From Candidatus Dormiibacter inghamiae (lineage in GTDB: Bacteria; Chloroflexota; Dormibacteria; Dormibacterales; Dormibacteraceae), in the NCBI GenBank assembly GCA_016464825.1, contig JAEKNQ010000016.1, positions 1-41,799 of the forward strand: 41,799 nucleotides of DNA, read 5' to 3'. Position numbers and translations under genes: made by a program. Position 1 is the first letter of the stretch. Each line of letters starts with the position of its first letter. A model generated the notes under the pieces. The model ran no database searches. It was not told where the DNA came from and worked only from the letters and a program-made list of their open reading frames with translations. This document shows positions 17,562 to 25,975 of this stretch, piece after piece.

Positions 17562-17972
17562 GTGCGAATCTTCCGCGTTATCCTGCCGGTGGATGACCTC
17601 GAGCGGGCGACACAGTTCTACGGGACGCTGCTCGAAACCCACGGCGAACGCGTCACGAGCGGCCGCCACTACTTCGATTGCGGCGGGATCTTGCTGGCCT
17701 GCTGGGACCCACTCGCTGACGGCGACCCGACATTCCCCGGACCTAATCCCGGCCACGTATATCTGACCACCGGCGAGCGCTTGGAGGCTGTTCGGCAGCG
17801 CGCGATTGACGCGGGCGCCGTCCCTGACCCGTGGCGCGGCACCATCGCGAGCCGACCATGGGGCGAGCGCTCGTTCTATGCCCGCGACCCCTGGGGCAAC
17901 CCGTTCTGCATCGTGGAGGCCGGCAGCGAGTACCTCGGCGGCGGCTTCGAGATTTTGCCCGCGAGCCCTTAG
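17562..17972 (+). CDS. VOC/glyoxalase-fold protein
   Basis: A 136-aa protein of the vicinal-oxygen-chelate fold. It opens with FRVILPVDDLERATQFYGTLL, the first beta-alpha-beta unit, and ends with SFYARDPWGNPFCIVEAG, the usual D-P-x-G-N-x-F/I-E motif whose Glu can bind metal. Members include lactoylglutathione lyase, dioxygenases and resistance proteins; the substrate is not evident. GTG 17562 fits the fold start and has no Shine-Dalgarno site. It stands between the exporter promoter and a lipoprotein gene. Confidence 0.8.
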   Translation: MRIFRVILPVDDLERATQFYGTLLETHGERVTSGRHYFDCGGILLACWDPLADGDPTFPGPNPGHVYLTTGERLEAVRQRAIDAGAVPDPWRGTIASRPWGERSFYARDPWGNPFCIVEAGSEYLGGGFEILPASP

Positions 17973-18032
17973 ACAAGTCAAAGGCAGCCACATGCCCGCT
18001 GGTCGGCATCCGAGTCGAACCAGGCTGGCGGG

Positions 18033-18038
18033 TATAAC
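18033..18038 (+). promoter_or_regulatory. -10 box, probable leaderless promoter
   Basis: TATAAC lies 7 bases before GTG 18046 of the lipoprotein gene, the distance expected if transcription starts at the start codon itself. No ribosome site precedes that GTG. No clear -35 box is seen. Confidence 0.4.
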
Positions 18039-18045
18039 TGGCCCA

Positions 18046-19029
18046 GTGCAGCGGTTCTGCCTGCTGCTGACGGGCATGCTCTGCCTCGTCGCCTGCGGCT
18101 TCCACGACCCGGCGGCGCCCCCGCAATCGCACCCGGCGGCCACGGCGTCCAGAGTGGGAACGGGGCTGGCGCCGGGGATGGGTGCGGCTGGCGCCCAGTT
18201 CCGGGAGGAGCGAGCTCAGACTCAAGCCGAGCGCAAGCGCGAGCGAGGCGATGGTTGGGTCAGGGACGCCTCCCTGCCCGACCATCGGCTGGTTCTCTAC
18301 TACGGCAATCCCTTCAGTCGAGAGCTGGGACCGATCGGCGCCTACTCTGATGGCGACCTTCTCGCTCGCCTGAACGCCCAGGGGGACGCCTACCAACGCC
18401 TGGACCCCAGCCACCCGGTGGTGAACGGACTCGACTACGTCACCCCTGTCGCTCAGTCCTCGGTCGGGGACGGGACCTACCGATTCCGGATGCCAGCCGA
18501 GAGCATCCAGCACTATGTCGATCTGGCGCTCAGCCACCACCTCCTGTTCTTCTTCGACCTGCAGGTCGGTAGGGCGTCGCCGAGCGCTGAGGTGGATGCC
18601 CTCTGGCCCTGGCTGCAGCGGCCCGGAGTGAACCTGGCGCTCGATCCGGAGTTCGACCTCAATGGCGGAGGGCTGCCCGGTCGTCAGATCGGCAGGATGA
18701 CGGCGGATGAAATCAATCCTGTTGTCGACCGCCTGGCGGCGCTGGTCCGCGAGAGCGGTGGGCCGCCCAAGATGCTGGTCGTGCATCAGTTCCGCCCTGA
18801 CATGCTGCCCGACCGCGCGCGCATCCACCTTCCGCCGGAGGTGGCGCTGGTGATCTGCGCGGACGGCGTCGGCACGCCACAGGCGAAGATCGCGAGCTAT
18901 GCCCTGGCCAATCAGCCGCCGCTTCAGCACCCGGGCGTCAAGCTGTTCTTCACATCTGACAGGCCCCTGATGTCGGAGGCCCAAGTACTTGCCCTGAGTC
19001 CGCAGCCGCTCCTGGTCATGTACCAGTAG
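18046..19029 (+). CDS. Lipoprotein, unknown function
   Basis: A 327-aa exported lipoprotein. The signal MQRFCLLLTGMLCLVACGF ends at lipobox LVAC. After a low-complexity Ala/Pro linker the mature domain holds LPDHRLVLYYGNPFSRELGPIG, a region HHLLFFFDLQVGRASPSAEV and a C-terminal MLVVHQFRPDML with LVICADGVG. The pattern of beta strands ending in acidic residues (FFDLQ, LALDPEFD, VVHQF) resembles TIM-barrel glycosidase-like domains of unknown role found in actinobacterial lipoproteins, which is a weak inference. Start GTG 18046 is chosen because it gives a complete signal peptide and lies at leaderless distance from TATAAC. Confidence 0.7.
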   Translation: MQRFCLLLTGMLCLVACGFHDPAAPPQSHPAATASRVGTGLAPGMGAAGAQFREERAQTQAERKRERGDGWVRDASLPDHRLVLYYGNPFSRELGPIGAYSDGDLLARLNAQGDAYQRLDPSHPVVNGLDYVTPVAQSSVGDGTYRFRMPAESIQHYVDLALSHHLLFFFDLQVGRASPSAEVDALWPWLQRPGVNLALDPEFDLNGGGLPGRQIGRMTADEINPVVDRLAALVRESGGPPKMLVVHQFRPDMLPDRARIHLPPEVALVICADGVGTPQAKIASYALANQPPLQHPGVKLFFTSDRPLMSEAQVLALSPQPLLVMYQ

Positions 19030-19070
19030 CCCATACCGTGCCCGGCCCACGGGCGCGGGTCCTGGGCAAG

Positions 19071-19076
19071 TAAAGT
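19071..19076 (+). promoter_or_regulatory. -10 box of the cobalamin adenosyltransferase gene
   Basis: TAAAGT ends 7 bases before ATG 19084. There is no Shine-Dalgarno sequence in between, so a leaderless message is likely. The -35 region is not recognisable. Confidence 0.35.
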
Positions 19077-19083
19077 CGAGCTC

Positions 19084-19740
19084 ATGGCGGGCCGCAAGAA
19101 GTCGATGCTGGAATTGACAGGCCGCGGCGATGACGGCACGACAGGCCTACTGGGCGGTGGTCGCGTCAGCAAGACCGACGAGCGCATCGAGGCTTACGGC
19201 ACTGTTGACGAGGCCTCCAGCGCACTCGGCTTGGCCAAGGGCCTCACGGCTGACTCCCGCGTGCGGGAGCTGTGCGAGCAGCTTCAGAGGGATCTCTACA
19301 GGCTCGGCGCTGAACTGGCCACCGCGCCAGGTAAAGAAGGCAGCTTTGGTGCCATGACGCAGTCAGATGTGGAGAGACTGAACGCAATGCTCGGGGAGCT
19401 GGAAGCTGAAGCGCCGATGCCTGACGGGTTCATCCTGCCCGGCCAGACCGCCGCCTCAGGCGCTCTCGATCTTGCCCGCACCATAGTGCGCCGCGCAGAG
19501 CGCCGCTGGCTCCGCCTGGCGAAGCCGTCGCCCGGGGCGCCCGGCTACACCCAGCCCGAGCTGCCGGCTTCGGCCGGCACCGAGGCCCAACTACCTACCG
19601 CATATTCGAACATCGGTGGCTATCTGAATCGTTTGAGCCTGGTCCTCTATGCGCTGGGCCGCTTTGACGAGGCCCGCGCAGGTCTCGGCGCGACTCTCGC
19701 GAAGAGTGGCCGAACGGTCACGGGAGAGCCGAGCGGGTGA
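19084..19740 (+). CDS. Cob(I)alamin adenosyltransferase, PduO type
   Basis: The enzyme transfers the adenosyl group of ATP to cob(I)alamin, making coenzyme B12. The 218-aa protein shows the PduO-type ATP-binding N-terminus TGRGDDGTTGLLGGGRVSKTD (TGRGDDGTTGLLGGG, RVSKTD), then IEAYGTVDEASSALGLAK, LYRLGAELAT, LPGQTAASGALDLARTIVRRAERR (ALDLARTIVRRAERR) and the last helix LNRLSLVLYALGR. An insertion of about 25 residues (PSPGAPGYTQPELPASAG) lies between the RRAER helix and the last helix, which looks longer than usual. No cobalamin riboswitch is visible upstream. Confidence 0.92.
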   Translation: MAGRKKSMLELTGRGDDGTTGLLGGGRVSKTDERIEAYGTVDEASSALGLAKGLTADSRVRELCEQLQRDLYRLGAELATAPGKEGSFGAMTQSDVERLNAMLGELEAEAPMPDGFILPGQTAASGALDLARTIVRRAERRWLRLAKPSPGAPGYTQPELPASAGTEAQLPTAYSNIGGYLNRLSLVLYALGRFDEARAGLGATLAKSGRTVTGEPSG

Positions 19741-19767
19741 AGTCCTGTCGGCCGGATGGCTCCAGCT

Positions 19768-19773
19768 TAGACT
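19768..19773 (+). promoter_or_regulatory. -10 box TAGACT before the alpha/beta hydrolase gene
   Basis: TAGACT lies 12 bases before ATG 19786. It repeats the -10 sequence found before the BMP lipoprotein, UroD-like and tRNA genes. No clear -35 box. Confidence 0.35.
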
Positions 19774-19785
19774 GGTAAGCACCGC

Positions 19786-20727
19786 ATGGCTGCCGCGCTC
19801 GCGATCGTTTCGGCTGTAGTTCTTCTGGCCCTCGTCATTCTGGTCGGATGCGGCGCGATCCTCTACCGTCGCCTCTTCCTTCCTCTAAGACCGGCCTATC
19901 TGGACGACTTCATGTTTACCCCCTGGGAGTTCCAGGCGGACTACGAAGACGTGGACCTGCTCACCGCCGACGGGGTCGGCTTCGGAGCTTGGTTCTTCCG
20001 GCAGGCGGGCTCGCCCCAGGTGATAGTCATTAGCCCCGGCCACAAGGGCCGGCGCCAGGACCTCCTCGGCATCGCCATGGCACTCTGGCGCAAGGGCTTC
20101 AACGTCTTGGCCTACTCCTACCGCGGCATGGCGGGGTCCGACCCGTCGACAGTCACCCTGGGCGTTCGCGAGGTGCAGGAGCTGGCAGCCGCGGTGGCGT
20201 TCATCCGCAAGCGGGTGAAGAGCGCGCGCATCGGCCTGCTCGGCTACTCGATGGGCGCTTCGGTCAGCATGCTCGCGGCTGCGGGCGACCCAGGCATCGA
20301 GGCGCTGGTGCTCGACAGCCCGTTCGCCGACGCCCGACAGGTGGTCCGGGAGAATGTGCGCCGGCGCACGTGGCTGCCGGGTGGTCCGATCATCTGGCTC
20401 TCAGCGCTCTGGCTGCAGCTCCGCCATCGAGTGCGGCTGAAGGAGGCGAGTCCCATATCCGTCCTGAAAGGGCTCGAGCGGCGACCACTCTTCTTCATCC
20501 ACGGGGGAGAGGACGCGGTCACTGCTGTGGAGCACTCACGGCGCCTGCACGACGCCTACCGCGGTCCGCGCGAGATCTGGGTGGTCCCGGGCGCTCCCCA
20601 CGCAGGCGCCTACTTCGCGGATCGAAGCCTCTACGTGGAACGGGTCGCCGGCTTCTTCGCTCGCAACCTGGGACTCAAGGCCTCCACTCACCTCCGGCTC
20701 TTGGAGGACGACGAGGAGGTTTCCTGA
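19786..20727 (+). CDS. Membrane-anchored alpha/beta hydrolase
   Basis: A 313-aa alpha/beta hydrolase with an N-terminal membrane anchor (residues 3-28, AALAIVSAVVLLALVILVGC). The catalytic Ser is in GYSMGAS, the Asp in HGGEDAVTAVEHS and the His in PGAPHAGAY. The oxyanion region is ISPGHKGRRQD. This is the BAAT/DUF1749-like arrangement of proteins often annotated as peptidases or esterases. The active site would face the cytoplasm or outside depending on the topology, which is not clear. The C-terminus is acidic (LEDDEEVS). Confidence 0.85.
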   Translation: MAAALAIVSAVVLLALVILVGCGAILYRRLFLPLRPAYLDDFMFTPWEFQADYEDVDLLTADGVGFGAWFFRQAGSPQVIVISPGHKGRRQDLLGIAMALWRKGFNVLAYSYRGMAGSDPSTVTLGVREVQELAAAVAFIRKRVKSARIGLLGYSMGASVSMLAAAGDPGIEALVLDSPFADARQVVRENVRRRTWLPGGPIIWLSALWLQLRHRVRLKEASPISVLKGLERRPLFFIHGGEDAVTAVEHSRRLHDAYRGPREIWVVPGAPHAGAYFADRSLYVERVAGFFARNLGLKASTHLRLLEDDEEVS

Positions 20728-20737
20728 GCTCGCTTCA

Positions 20738-20872
20738 GGACCCGGTCAGGCGACGCAGCTGCCCGTGATCGACGGACACGACCTGGTGGGCTTCGTGAGT
20801 CAGGCGGATCTGGCCAAGCATCTGTCGCCTGACAAGGCGGGCCAGCTGCTGCAGCAGCTTTCTCAGGACTAG
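20738..20872 (+). pseudogene. CBS-domain C-terminal fragment
   Basis: An open stretch ending at TAG 20870 encodes QLPVIDGHDLVGFVSQADLAKHL (shown as QLPVIDGHDLVG, FVSQADLAKHL), then SPDKAGQLLQQLSQD. This matches the last half of a CBS domain (the LPVVD...LVG.VS..DL pattern) and its C-terminal helix. There is no room for the rest of the domain because the hydrolase gene ends at 20727 in another frame. It is therefore probably a leftover of a deleted CBS-domain gene; a 35-residue product from GTG 20765 is possible but unlikely to fold. Confidence 0.55.
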
Positions 20873-20880
20873 GCGCGCGC

Positions 20881-20908
20881 AACGGGCGCGCTCGGACCGC
20901 GCCCCGTT
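20881..20908. terminator. Stem-loop between convergent units
   Basis: AACGGGCGCG pairs with CGCGCCCCGTT across a 7-base loop, with one bulged C. It lies between the CBS fragment and the 3' end of glcF, which converge here, so it may end transcription in both directions. No U-tract follows. Confidence 0.45.
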
Positions 20909-20927
20909 CGCGGCCTGGGATTGGGCC

Positions 20928-22238
20928 TCAGGAAGGTGCCACGTAGACCCCGGAATCGGTCGGCCTCAGCCGCTTATGGGGGCGCGGAAAAGCCGCTGGA
21001 AGCGCCGGATTCAGCTGACCTTCGTAGGCGGCGACGAGCAGTTCGGCCAGGTGCTGCACCCGAACGTCGCCGCGGCCGCGTTCCCGCAGACCTGCTTCGA
21101 TTTGCATCTGGCAGCCAGGGTTGCCGGTCACGACCACCTGCGGGTTCCGGCTCAGGAGGTCGTCCAGCTTCTCAGCCAGGATGCGCTGCGACATCTCGGG
21201 CTGCACGGCGTTGTAGATGCCTGCGGAGCCACAGCAGATGTCAGGATTCTCCATCTCGACCAGCTCAATCCCCGGCAGCGCCTGGAGCAGCTCTCGCGGC
21301 TGCTTGCGGATGCGCTGGGCGTGAGCCAGATGGCAGGCATCCTGGTAGGTCACGCGAACGTTCACAGGTTGCTCGGGCGGCGGCAGTCCGGCTTCGAGCA
21401 GGAACTCCGAGAGATCCCGCACCCGAGCACCCAGGTTGGCGTAGAAGTCCTTCAGGTGTGAGCCACAGCCGGCCGAGTTCACCACCAGGTAATCGAACGA
21501 CTCCAGACCAAAGGCGGCAGCATTATGCCCGCGCAGCTCGCGAGCTCCTTCGAGATCGCCGTTATGGGCATGGAGGGCGCCGCAGCAGCGCTGCCCAGGC
21601 GGGAACCAGACCTCACAACCGGCCAGCTGCAACAAACGGACGGAGGCATCGTGTGCGTGGGGATAGAAGATGGGCATCACGCAGCCGTTGAGAAAGGCGA
21701 CGCGGTACCGGCGCTCCCCGATGGCGGGAGCCACGTTCCCGGGCGGCGGCCGCCAGGCTTTGGCCAGGCTCGGCAGCTGGCGGCCGGGGCCAACGAAGCC
21801 CGTCAATCGGAGTCGCTGCGCCAGCCGCGTCACGCCGCCGGCCAAGCGCAGCCGGCGCGGGTGGCCGAGCAGCTGGCGCAGGGCTTGCTTGACCACCATG
21901 CTCTTCGGGTTGGGGCGGCGGATCCGCTCCAGCTCGGCCCGCCCGTGCTCGATGATGCGCCCGTAAGGGACGCCCGAGGGGCAGACCGCCTCGCAGGTCC
22001 GGCAGCCGAGGCAGAGATCGATGTGGCGGGCCAGATCCTCGGTGTAGGGGAGCTCTCCCCGCTGCCACTGGGTCATGAGGTAGATGCGGCCGCGGGGCGA
22101 CTCCGTCTCCAACCCGGTGACCCGGAAGGTGGGGCAGGCATTGAGGCAGAGCCCGCAGTGGACACAGGTGGCCAGGTCGTCGTCGCTGGGCGCGTCAGGA
22201 CCTTGAAACGTCTTCGGATCGCGGATGTCGACAGCCAT
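20928..22238 (-). CDS. glcF: Glycolate oxidase iron-sulfur subunit
   Basis: A 436-aa subunit that passes electrons from the flavin subunits to the respiratory chain. Two [4Fe-4S] motifs are visible: CVHCGLCLNACP (about residues 25-36) and CLGCRTCEAVCP (about 75-86). Two cysteine-rich CCG domains follow: GQRCCGALHAHNGD and ICCGSAGIYN, preceded by YQDACHLAHAQ. The length and order match GlcF. ATG 22238 overlaps the TGA of glcE. It is the last gene of the glcDEF operon and acts at the inner face of the membrane. Confidence 0.95.
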   Translation of the reverse strand: MAVDIRDPKTFQGPDAPSDDDLATCVHCGLCLNACPTFRVTGLETESPRGRIYLMTQWQRGELPYTEDLARHIDLCLGCRTCEAVCPSGVPYGRIIEHGRAELERIRRPNPKSMVVKQALRQLLGHPRRLRLAGGVTRLAQRLRLTGFVGPGRQLPSLAKAWRPPPGNVAPAIGERRYRVAFLNGCVMPIFYPHAHDASVRLLQLAGCEVWFPPGQRCCGALHAHNGDLEGARELRGHNAAAFGLESFDYLVVNSAGCGSHLKDFYANLGARVRDLSEFLLEAGLPPPEQPVNVRVTYQDACHLAHAQRIRKQPRELLQALPGIELVEMENPDICCGSAGIYNAVQPEMSQRILAEKLDDLLSRNPQVVVTGNPGCQMQIEAGLRERGRGDVRVQHLAELLVAAYEGQLNPALPAAFPRPHKRLRPTDSGVYVAPS

Positions 22239-23374
22239 CAGACGACGAACCTACCTGGTGACAGCGTGTGCTTGGGGTCGAAAGCCGTCCTCAGGCGTTG
22301 CATCCAATCGAGGTTGGGCGGTGGAGCGCCCCAGGCGTCGAACTCGTCCTTCAGACTCCGAGGCGCCGCGACCAGGACCAGAGTTCCACCGGTTGACTCG
22401 GCAGCCGTCCGCGCCGAACGCAGCTCAGGCAGTCCCAAAGCGCCCAGCCAGTGAGCGACTCCCAGCCCCGGCGAGGCAAGCCAGCGCGCGCCGGCCGGCA
22501 GGCCGTCCAGCACTCGCCGCAGCTGAGCTCGGGGCACCGAGAGCCAGGCCCAGACGGGCTCTGCCCAGCCCGCTCCCCGCGCGCCGCGCGATTCCCAGCG
22601 TCCGGCCGCCGTCTCCTGCCAGCCCAGCTCACGATGCATGCGCGCAACGCCTTCTTGGGTTCCCCAGAAGCGAGCGAGAAGGCCGCCTGCGCTGTCCAGC
22701 TCGAGCGCGACAGGTTGCTGGGGGAGCCGCAGAGCTCGCTCAGCCTCCGCCCAGGGATCCTCGGGCTGCGACTCGAGCGTCAACTCGGCCAGGGGCCGAG
22801 GGAACACCTTGAAGGACGCCGCCACCATCACGCCGAGCGTGCCCAGCGCACCCTGGTGAAGCTTGTTCATGTCGTAGCCGCTCACGTTCTTCACCACCCG
22901 GCCGCCGCTCGCCACGAGGCGTCCGTCGGGCAGCGCCACCCGCAGCCCTATCACGAACTCGCGGGAACGGCCGAAGCGCAGGGCCAGCGGCCCGCTCATC
23001 GCACTCGCGAGCACACCCCCGACCGTGTGGCCGGGACCGGCCGGCGGATCGAGCGGCAGGCACATGCCGGCCCGGCTGAGCTCGGCGTCGAGCTCCTCCA
23101 GCGTCACCCCTGCCTCCACGCTCACAACGAGATCGGCGGGGCTGAACTCGACTATCCGGTTCAGCCCCCGCGTGCTCAGGGCGACATCGAACCGAGCCGG
23201 AGGATTGCCCAGACCGAGGAGCCTGCCTCCTCCAACGGGGACAACCTTCTCGGCCGCGGCGGCGGCCGCTTGCAGAGCTTCCGCCAGCTGCTCGGGTGAA
23301 TCAGGCCGCTCGGTCCGGGCCGGGGCCTGGTCGTCGACGGTCAGATCTATCACCATGTCATCGTTCAGCAGCAA
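22238..23374 (-). CDS. glcE: Glycolate oxidase FAD-binding subunit
   Basis: A 378-aa FAD-binding type 4 protein, shorter than GlcD, as expected for GlcE. The FAD-binding motifs are VVPVGGGRLLGLGNPP and GHTVGGVLASAMSGPLALRFG (GHTVGGVLASAMSG, PLALRFG), with GRVVKNVSGYDMNKLHQGALGTLGV (KNVSGYDMNKLHQG) the typical flavin segment. The C-terminal FDPKHTLSPGRFV is the usual ending of the family. It lies 30 bases after glcD and overlaps glcF. Confidence 0.93.
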   Translation of the reverse strand: MLLNDDMVIDLTVDDQAPARTERPDSPEQLAEALQAAAAAAEKVVPVGGGRLLGLGNPPARFDVALSTRGLNRIVEFSPADLVVSVEAGVTLEELDAELSRAGMCLPLDPPAGPGHTVGGVLASAMSGPLALRFGRSREFVIGLRVALPDGRLVASGGRVVKNVSGYDMNKLHQGALGTLGVMVAASFKVFPRPLAELTLESQPEDPWAEAERALRLPQQPVALELDSAGGLLARFWGTQEGVARMHRELGWQETAAGRWESRGARGAGWAEPVWAWLSVPRAQLRRVLDGLPAGARWLASPGLGVAHWLGALGLPELRSARTAAESTGGTLVLVAAPRSLKDEFDAWGAPPPNLDWMQRLRTAFDPKHTLSPGRFVV

Positions 23375-23404
23375 CGTCGACGGCGCTGGACAGCCGGCGG
23401 CGAC

Positions 23405-24844
23405 TCACCACCACCGCGCCTCCGCGCAGAGTCCCGCCCGCGCCAGTAGACGCGGCTCCCGGTCCGGGTCGGGGAATATCTTCCCGGGGTTGAGCAGGCC
23501 GGCGGAGTCGAAGACCTCTTTCACCTGCCGCATCGCCGCCAGGTCGTCGGGACTGTAGATCCAGGGCATGAAGGAGTTCTTTTCGATGCCTATGCCGTGC
23601 TCCCCGGAGAGCGTGCCGCCCGCCTCCACCACCGCTCGCAGCATCTCCTCGCCCGCCTCTTCCACCTGCTCCAGCACGCCGTTGTCGCGCAGGTCGAAGA
23701 GGATGTTCGGGTGCAGATTGCCGTCGCCGGCGTGGAAGACGTTGGCCACGGGCAGCCGGTAGTGCTCGCCTATCTCGCTCACGCTGCGGAGCACGCCCGG
23801 CAGGCGGCTGCGAGGTACCACTCCATCATGCAGGTAGTAGTTGGGCCTGATCCGGCCCAGGGCGCCGATCGCTCCCTTTCGGCCCGCCCAGAGCAGCTCC
23901 CGCTCGGTGGCGTCGGCGGCTTCCCTGAGTCCTGTCGCCTCGTTCTGCTCCAAGAGCGAGCGCACGGTTCCGGTCAGCTCGGTGCAGCTCTCCCGGAGGC
24001 CGTCCATCTCGACCAGCAGGACGGCTCCGGCGTCAGTCGGGTAGCCGGCTTTGTAGTGGGCTTCCACAGCTCCGATGGTGACCTGGTCCATCATCTCCAG
24101 CGCCGCCGGGACTATGCCGTGGCCGATCACGTCGGAGACTGCGTGGCTGGCCGTCTCGATGGTGGGGAAGGCAGCCATCAGGGTCACTATGTGCTCGGGG
24201 ATGGAGACCAGGCGCAGCTTGATCTCTGTGATCACTGCCAGGGTTCCCTCGGAACCGACCAGCACGCCCAGCAGGTCGTAACCAGGTTGATGTAGGGAGT
24301 CACCCCCCAACCAGGCGGAAGAGCCGTCGGCGAAGATCGCCCGCACGCCGAGGACGTGGTTGGTCGTCACCCCGTAGTAGAGACAGTGGGGACCGCCGGA
24401 GTTCTCAGCCACGTTGCCGCCGATCGTGCAGGCCTTCTGGGAGGAGGGATCGGGAGCATAGAAGAGGCCATGATGGCTCGCTGCATGCTGTAGGTCGGAG
24501 TTGACGACTCCCGGCTGGACCAGCGCGGTCTTCTCTTCACTGTCGATCTTGACCACGCGGCGCATTCGGCTCAGCTGCAGCGCTATGCCTCCCTGCAGGG
24601 TGACGGCCCCGCCGGAAAGCCCGGTGCCAGCTCCGCGGGGCACCACCGGAAGCCCGTGCCGCGCAGCCAGTTGGACCACCTGCTGGGCCTCGTCATGACT
24701 GGCGGGCAGCACTATGGCGTCAGGCAGGGCGCCGGTGATTGATGCATCGCGCTCGAAGATGCGCAGGTCGAGCGGATCAGCGATGACCTGACCCTTGCCG
24801 ACGATTCGCTCCAGGTTATGGAGAACGGCTGCCGGTAGCGCCAT
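23405..24844 (-). CDS. glcD: Glycolate oxidase subunit GlcD
   Basis: Catalytic flavoprotein of about 479 aa that oxidises glycolate to glyoxylate. The FAD-binding-4 domain shows VVPRGAGTGLSGGAVTLQGG and CTIGGNVAENSGGPHCLYYG, and the C-terminal domain has NVFHAGDGNLHPNILFD, in which the two His residues help form the active site, and GEHGIGIEKN. ATG 24844 follows GGTGAG at a good distance and starts the known domain; a longer open frame upstream is not homologous. First gene of glcDEF, divergent from the DrrA-like gene. Confidence 0.95.
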   Translation of the reverse strand: MALPAAVLHNLERIVGKGQVIADPLDLRIFERDASITGALPDAIVLPASHDEAQQVVQLAARHGLPVVPRGAGTGLSGGAVTLQGGIALQLSRMRRVVKIDSEEKTALVQPGVVNSDLQHAASHHGLFYAPDPSSQKACTIGGNVAENSGGPHCLYYGVTTNHVLGVRAIFADGSSAWLGGDSLHQPGYDLLGVLVGSEGTLAVITEIKLRLVSIPEHIVTLMAAFPTIETASHAVSDVIGHGIVPAALEMMDQVTIGAVEAHYKAGYPTDAGAVLLVEMDGLRESCTELTGTVRSLLEQNEATGLREAADATERELLWAGRKGAIGALGRIRPNYYLHDGVVPRSRLPGVLRSVSEIGEHYRLPVANVFHAGDGNLHPNILFDLRDNGVLEQVEEAGEEMLRAVVEAGGTLSGEHGIGIEKNSFMPWIYSPDDLAAMRQVKEVFDSAGLLNPGKIFPDPDREPRLLARAGLCAEARWW

Positions 24845-24967
24845 CAGATGCTCACCGAGAAGGCAGGCCCATGATCCGATCCTAGTGAACTTTTGGCGCG
24901 GGGCACTAGACCGCCGGAAACCGAGCGCCGGCTCAGGGTCTTGGACATTCCGTTTAATGACTGCGCG

Positions 24968-25975
24968 ATGCAGACCCTCCAACCAAGCCAGAGCCTGGCA
25001 CGCGCGGTGAGCGATGAGTCGGCAATCGTCACGCAGGGCTTGAGCAAGTCGTACAAGAACGTGCGGGCTCTCATCGGCGTCGACCTCGTCGTGCCGCCTG
25101 GCAGTGTCTTCGGCTTGCTGGGTCCCAACGGCGCAGGTAAGACGACGCTCGTCAGGATTCTCGCGACGCTGCTCAAGCCTGACGCGGGCACCGCTCGGGT
25201 TGCCGGCTACGACGTGGTTCGGGAGGGCGCCCGCCTGCGCACCCAAATCGGAGTCGCCGGTCAATACGCGGCGGTGGACGAGAACCTCACCGGCTTCGAG
25301 AACCTGGAGATGGTGGGCCGGCTCTACCACCTGGGCGGCAGGGTCGCTCAGAGCCGAGCCGATGAGCTGCTCGAGCACTTCGACTTGGAAGAGGCGGGTC
25401 GGAGGCCTGTGAGGACCTATTCCGGCGGGATGCGCAAACGCCTCGATCTGGCGGCGGCGCTCGTCGCGCGTCCGCCAGTGATCTTTCTCGACGAGCCCAC
25501 CACGGGTCTCGATCCGCGAAGCCGGGTCTCGCTCTGGGAGACCATCGAACGACGGGTCGCAGAGGGGAGCACAGTCCTGCTGACCACGCAGTACCTAGAC
25601 GAGGCCGACCGCCTGGCGGACCGCATAGCAGTGATCGACCATGGCGGGGTCATCGCAGAGGGAACCTCTGACGAGCTGAAGCACCAGGTCGCTCGCGAGC
25701 GCCTCGAGGTGGTCCTCGGCGAGGGCGCCGATCCCACCGTCGCACTTCAGGCCCTCGCGGTGATGGGAGACGGACAGCAACCACGGGTCGAGGGCCAGGT
25801 CATCAGCGTTAGCGTCGGGCGGCGCCCGGGCGCGATCGTCGAGGCGGTCCGGCGGCTGGATACCGCCAGAGTCGAGATTGTTGACCTGGCGATCCGGCGG
25901 CCCACCCTCAACGACGTTTTCTTCACCCTGACAGGACATAAAGCCGAGGAGTCGGCCGGCGAGGAGGCGGAATGA
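24968..25975 (+). CDS. ABC exporter ATP-binding protein, DrrA-like
   Basis: A 335-aa ATPase of the daunorubicin-resistance type. Walker A GLLGPNGAGKTT, a Q-loop in GVAGQYAAVDENLTGFENL (GQYAAVDENLTG), signature YSGGMRKRLDLAAALV, Walker B VIFLDEPTTGLDPRSR and the TTQYLDEADRLADRIAVIDHG stretch (TTQYLDEADRLADR) are typical. The C-terminal part contains the RRPTLNDVFFTLTGH end of DrrA. ATG 24968 precedes the family's start; GTG and ATG starts a few codons later are possible. The stop overlaps the permease start (ATGA). The pair probably exports a polyketide-like or other hydrophobic compound. Confidence 0.9.
   Translation: MQTLQPSQSLARAVSDESAIVTQGLSKSYKNVRALIGVDLVVPPGSVFGLLGPNGAGKTTLVRILATLLKPDAGTARVAGYDVVREGARLRTQIGVAGQYAAVDENLTGFENLEMVGRLYHLGGRVAQSRADELLEHFDLEEAGRRPVRTYSGGMRKRLDLAAALVARPPVIFLDEPTTGLDPRSRVSLWETIERRVAEGSTVLLTTQYLDEADRLADRIAVIDHGGVIAEGTSDELKHQVARERLEVVLGEGADPTVALQALAVMGDGQQPRVEGQVISVSVGRRPGAIVEAVRRLDTARVEIVDLAIRRPTLNDVFFTLTGHKAEESAGEEAE

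Noticed and set aside
17743..19050. 435-codon minus-strand frame across the VOC and lipoprotein genes
   Set aside because: Arg/Gln-rich translation without motifs, opposite two plausible genes; an antisense shadow.
18950..19083. Cobalamin riboswitch upstream of the PduO-type gene
   Set aside because: Only about 55 bases separate the genes and no B12-box-like sequence is seen; a leaderless -10 fits better.
21525..22454. Plus-strand frame of 309 codons across glcF and glcE
   Set aside because: glcF carries clear iron-sulfur motifs on the other strand; the plus frame has none.
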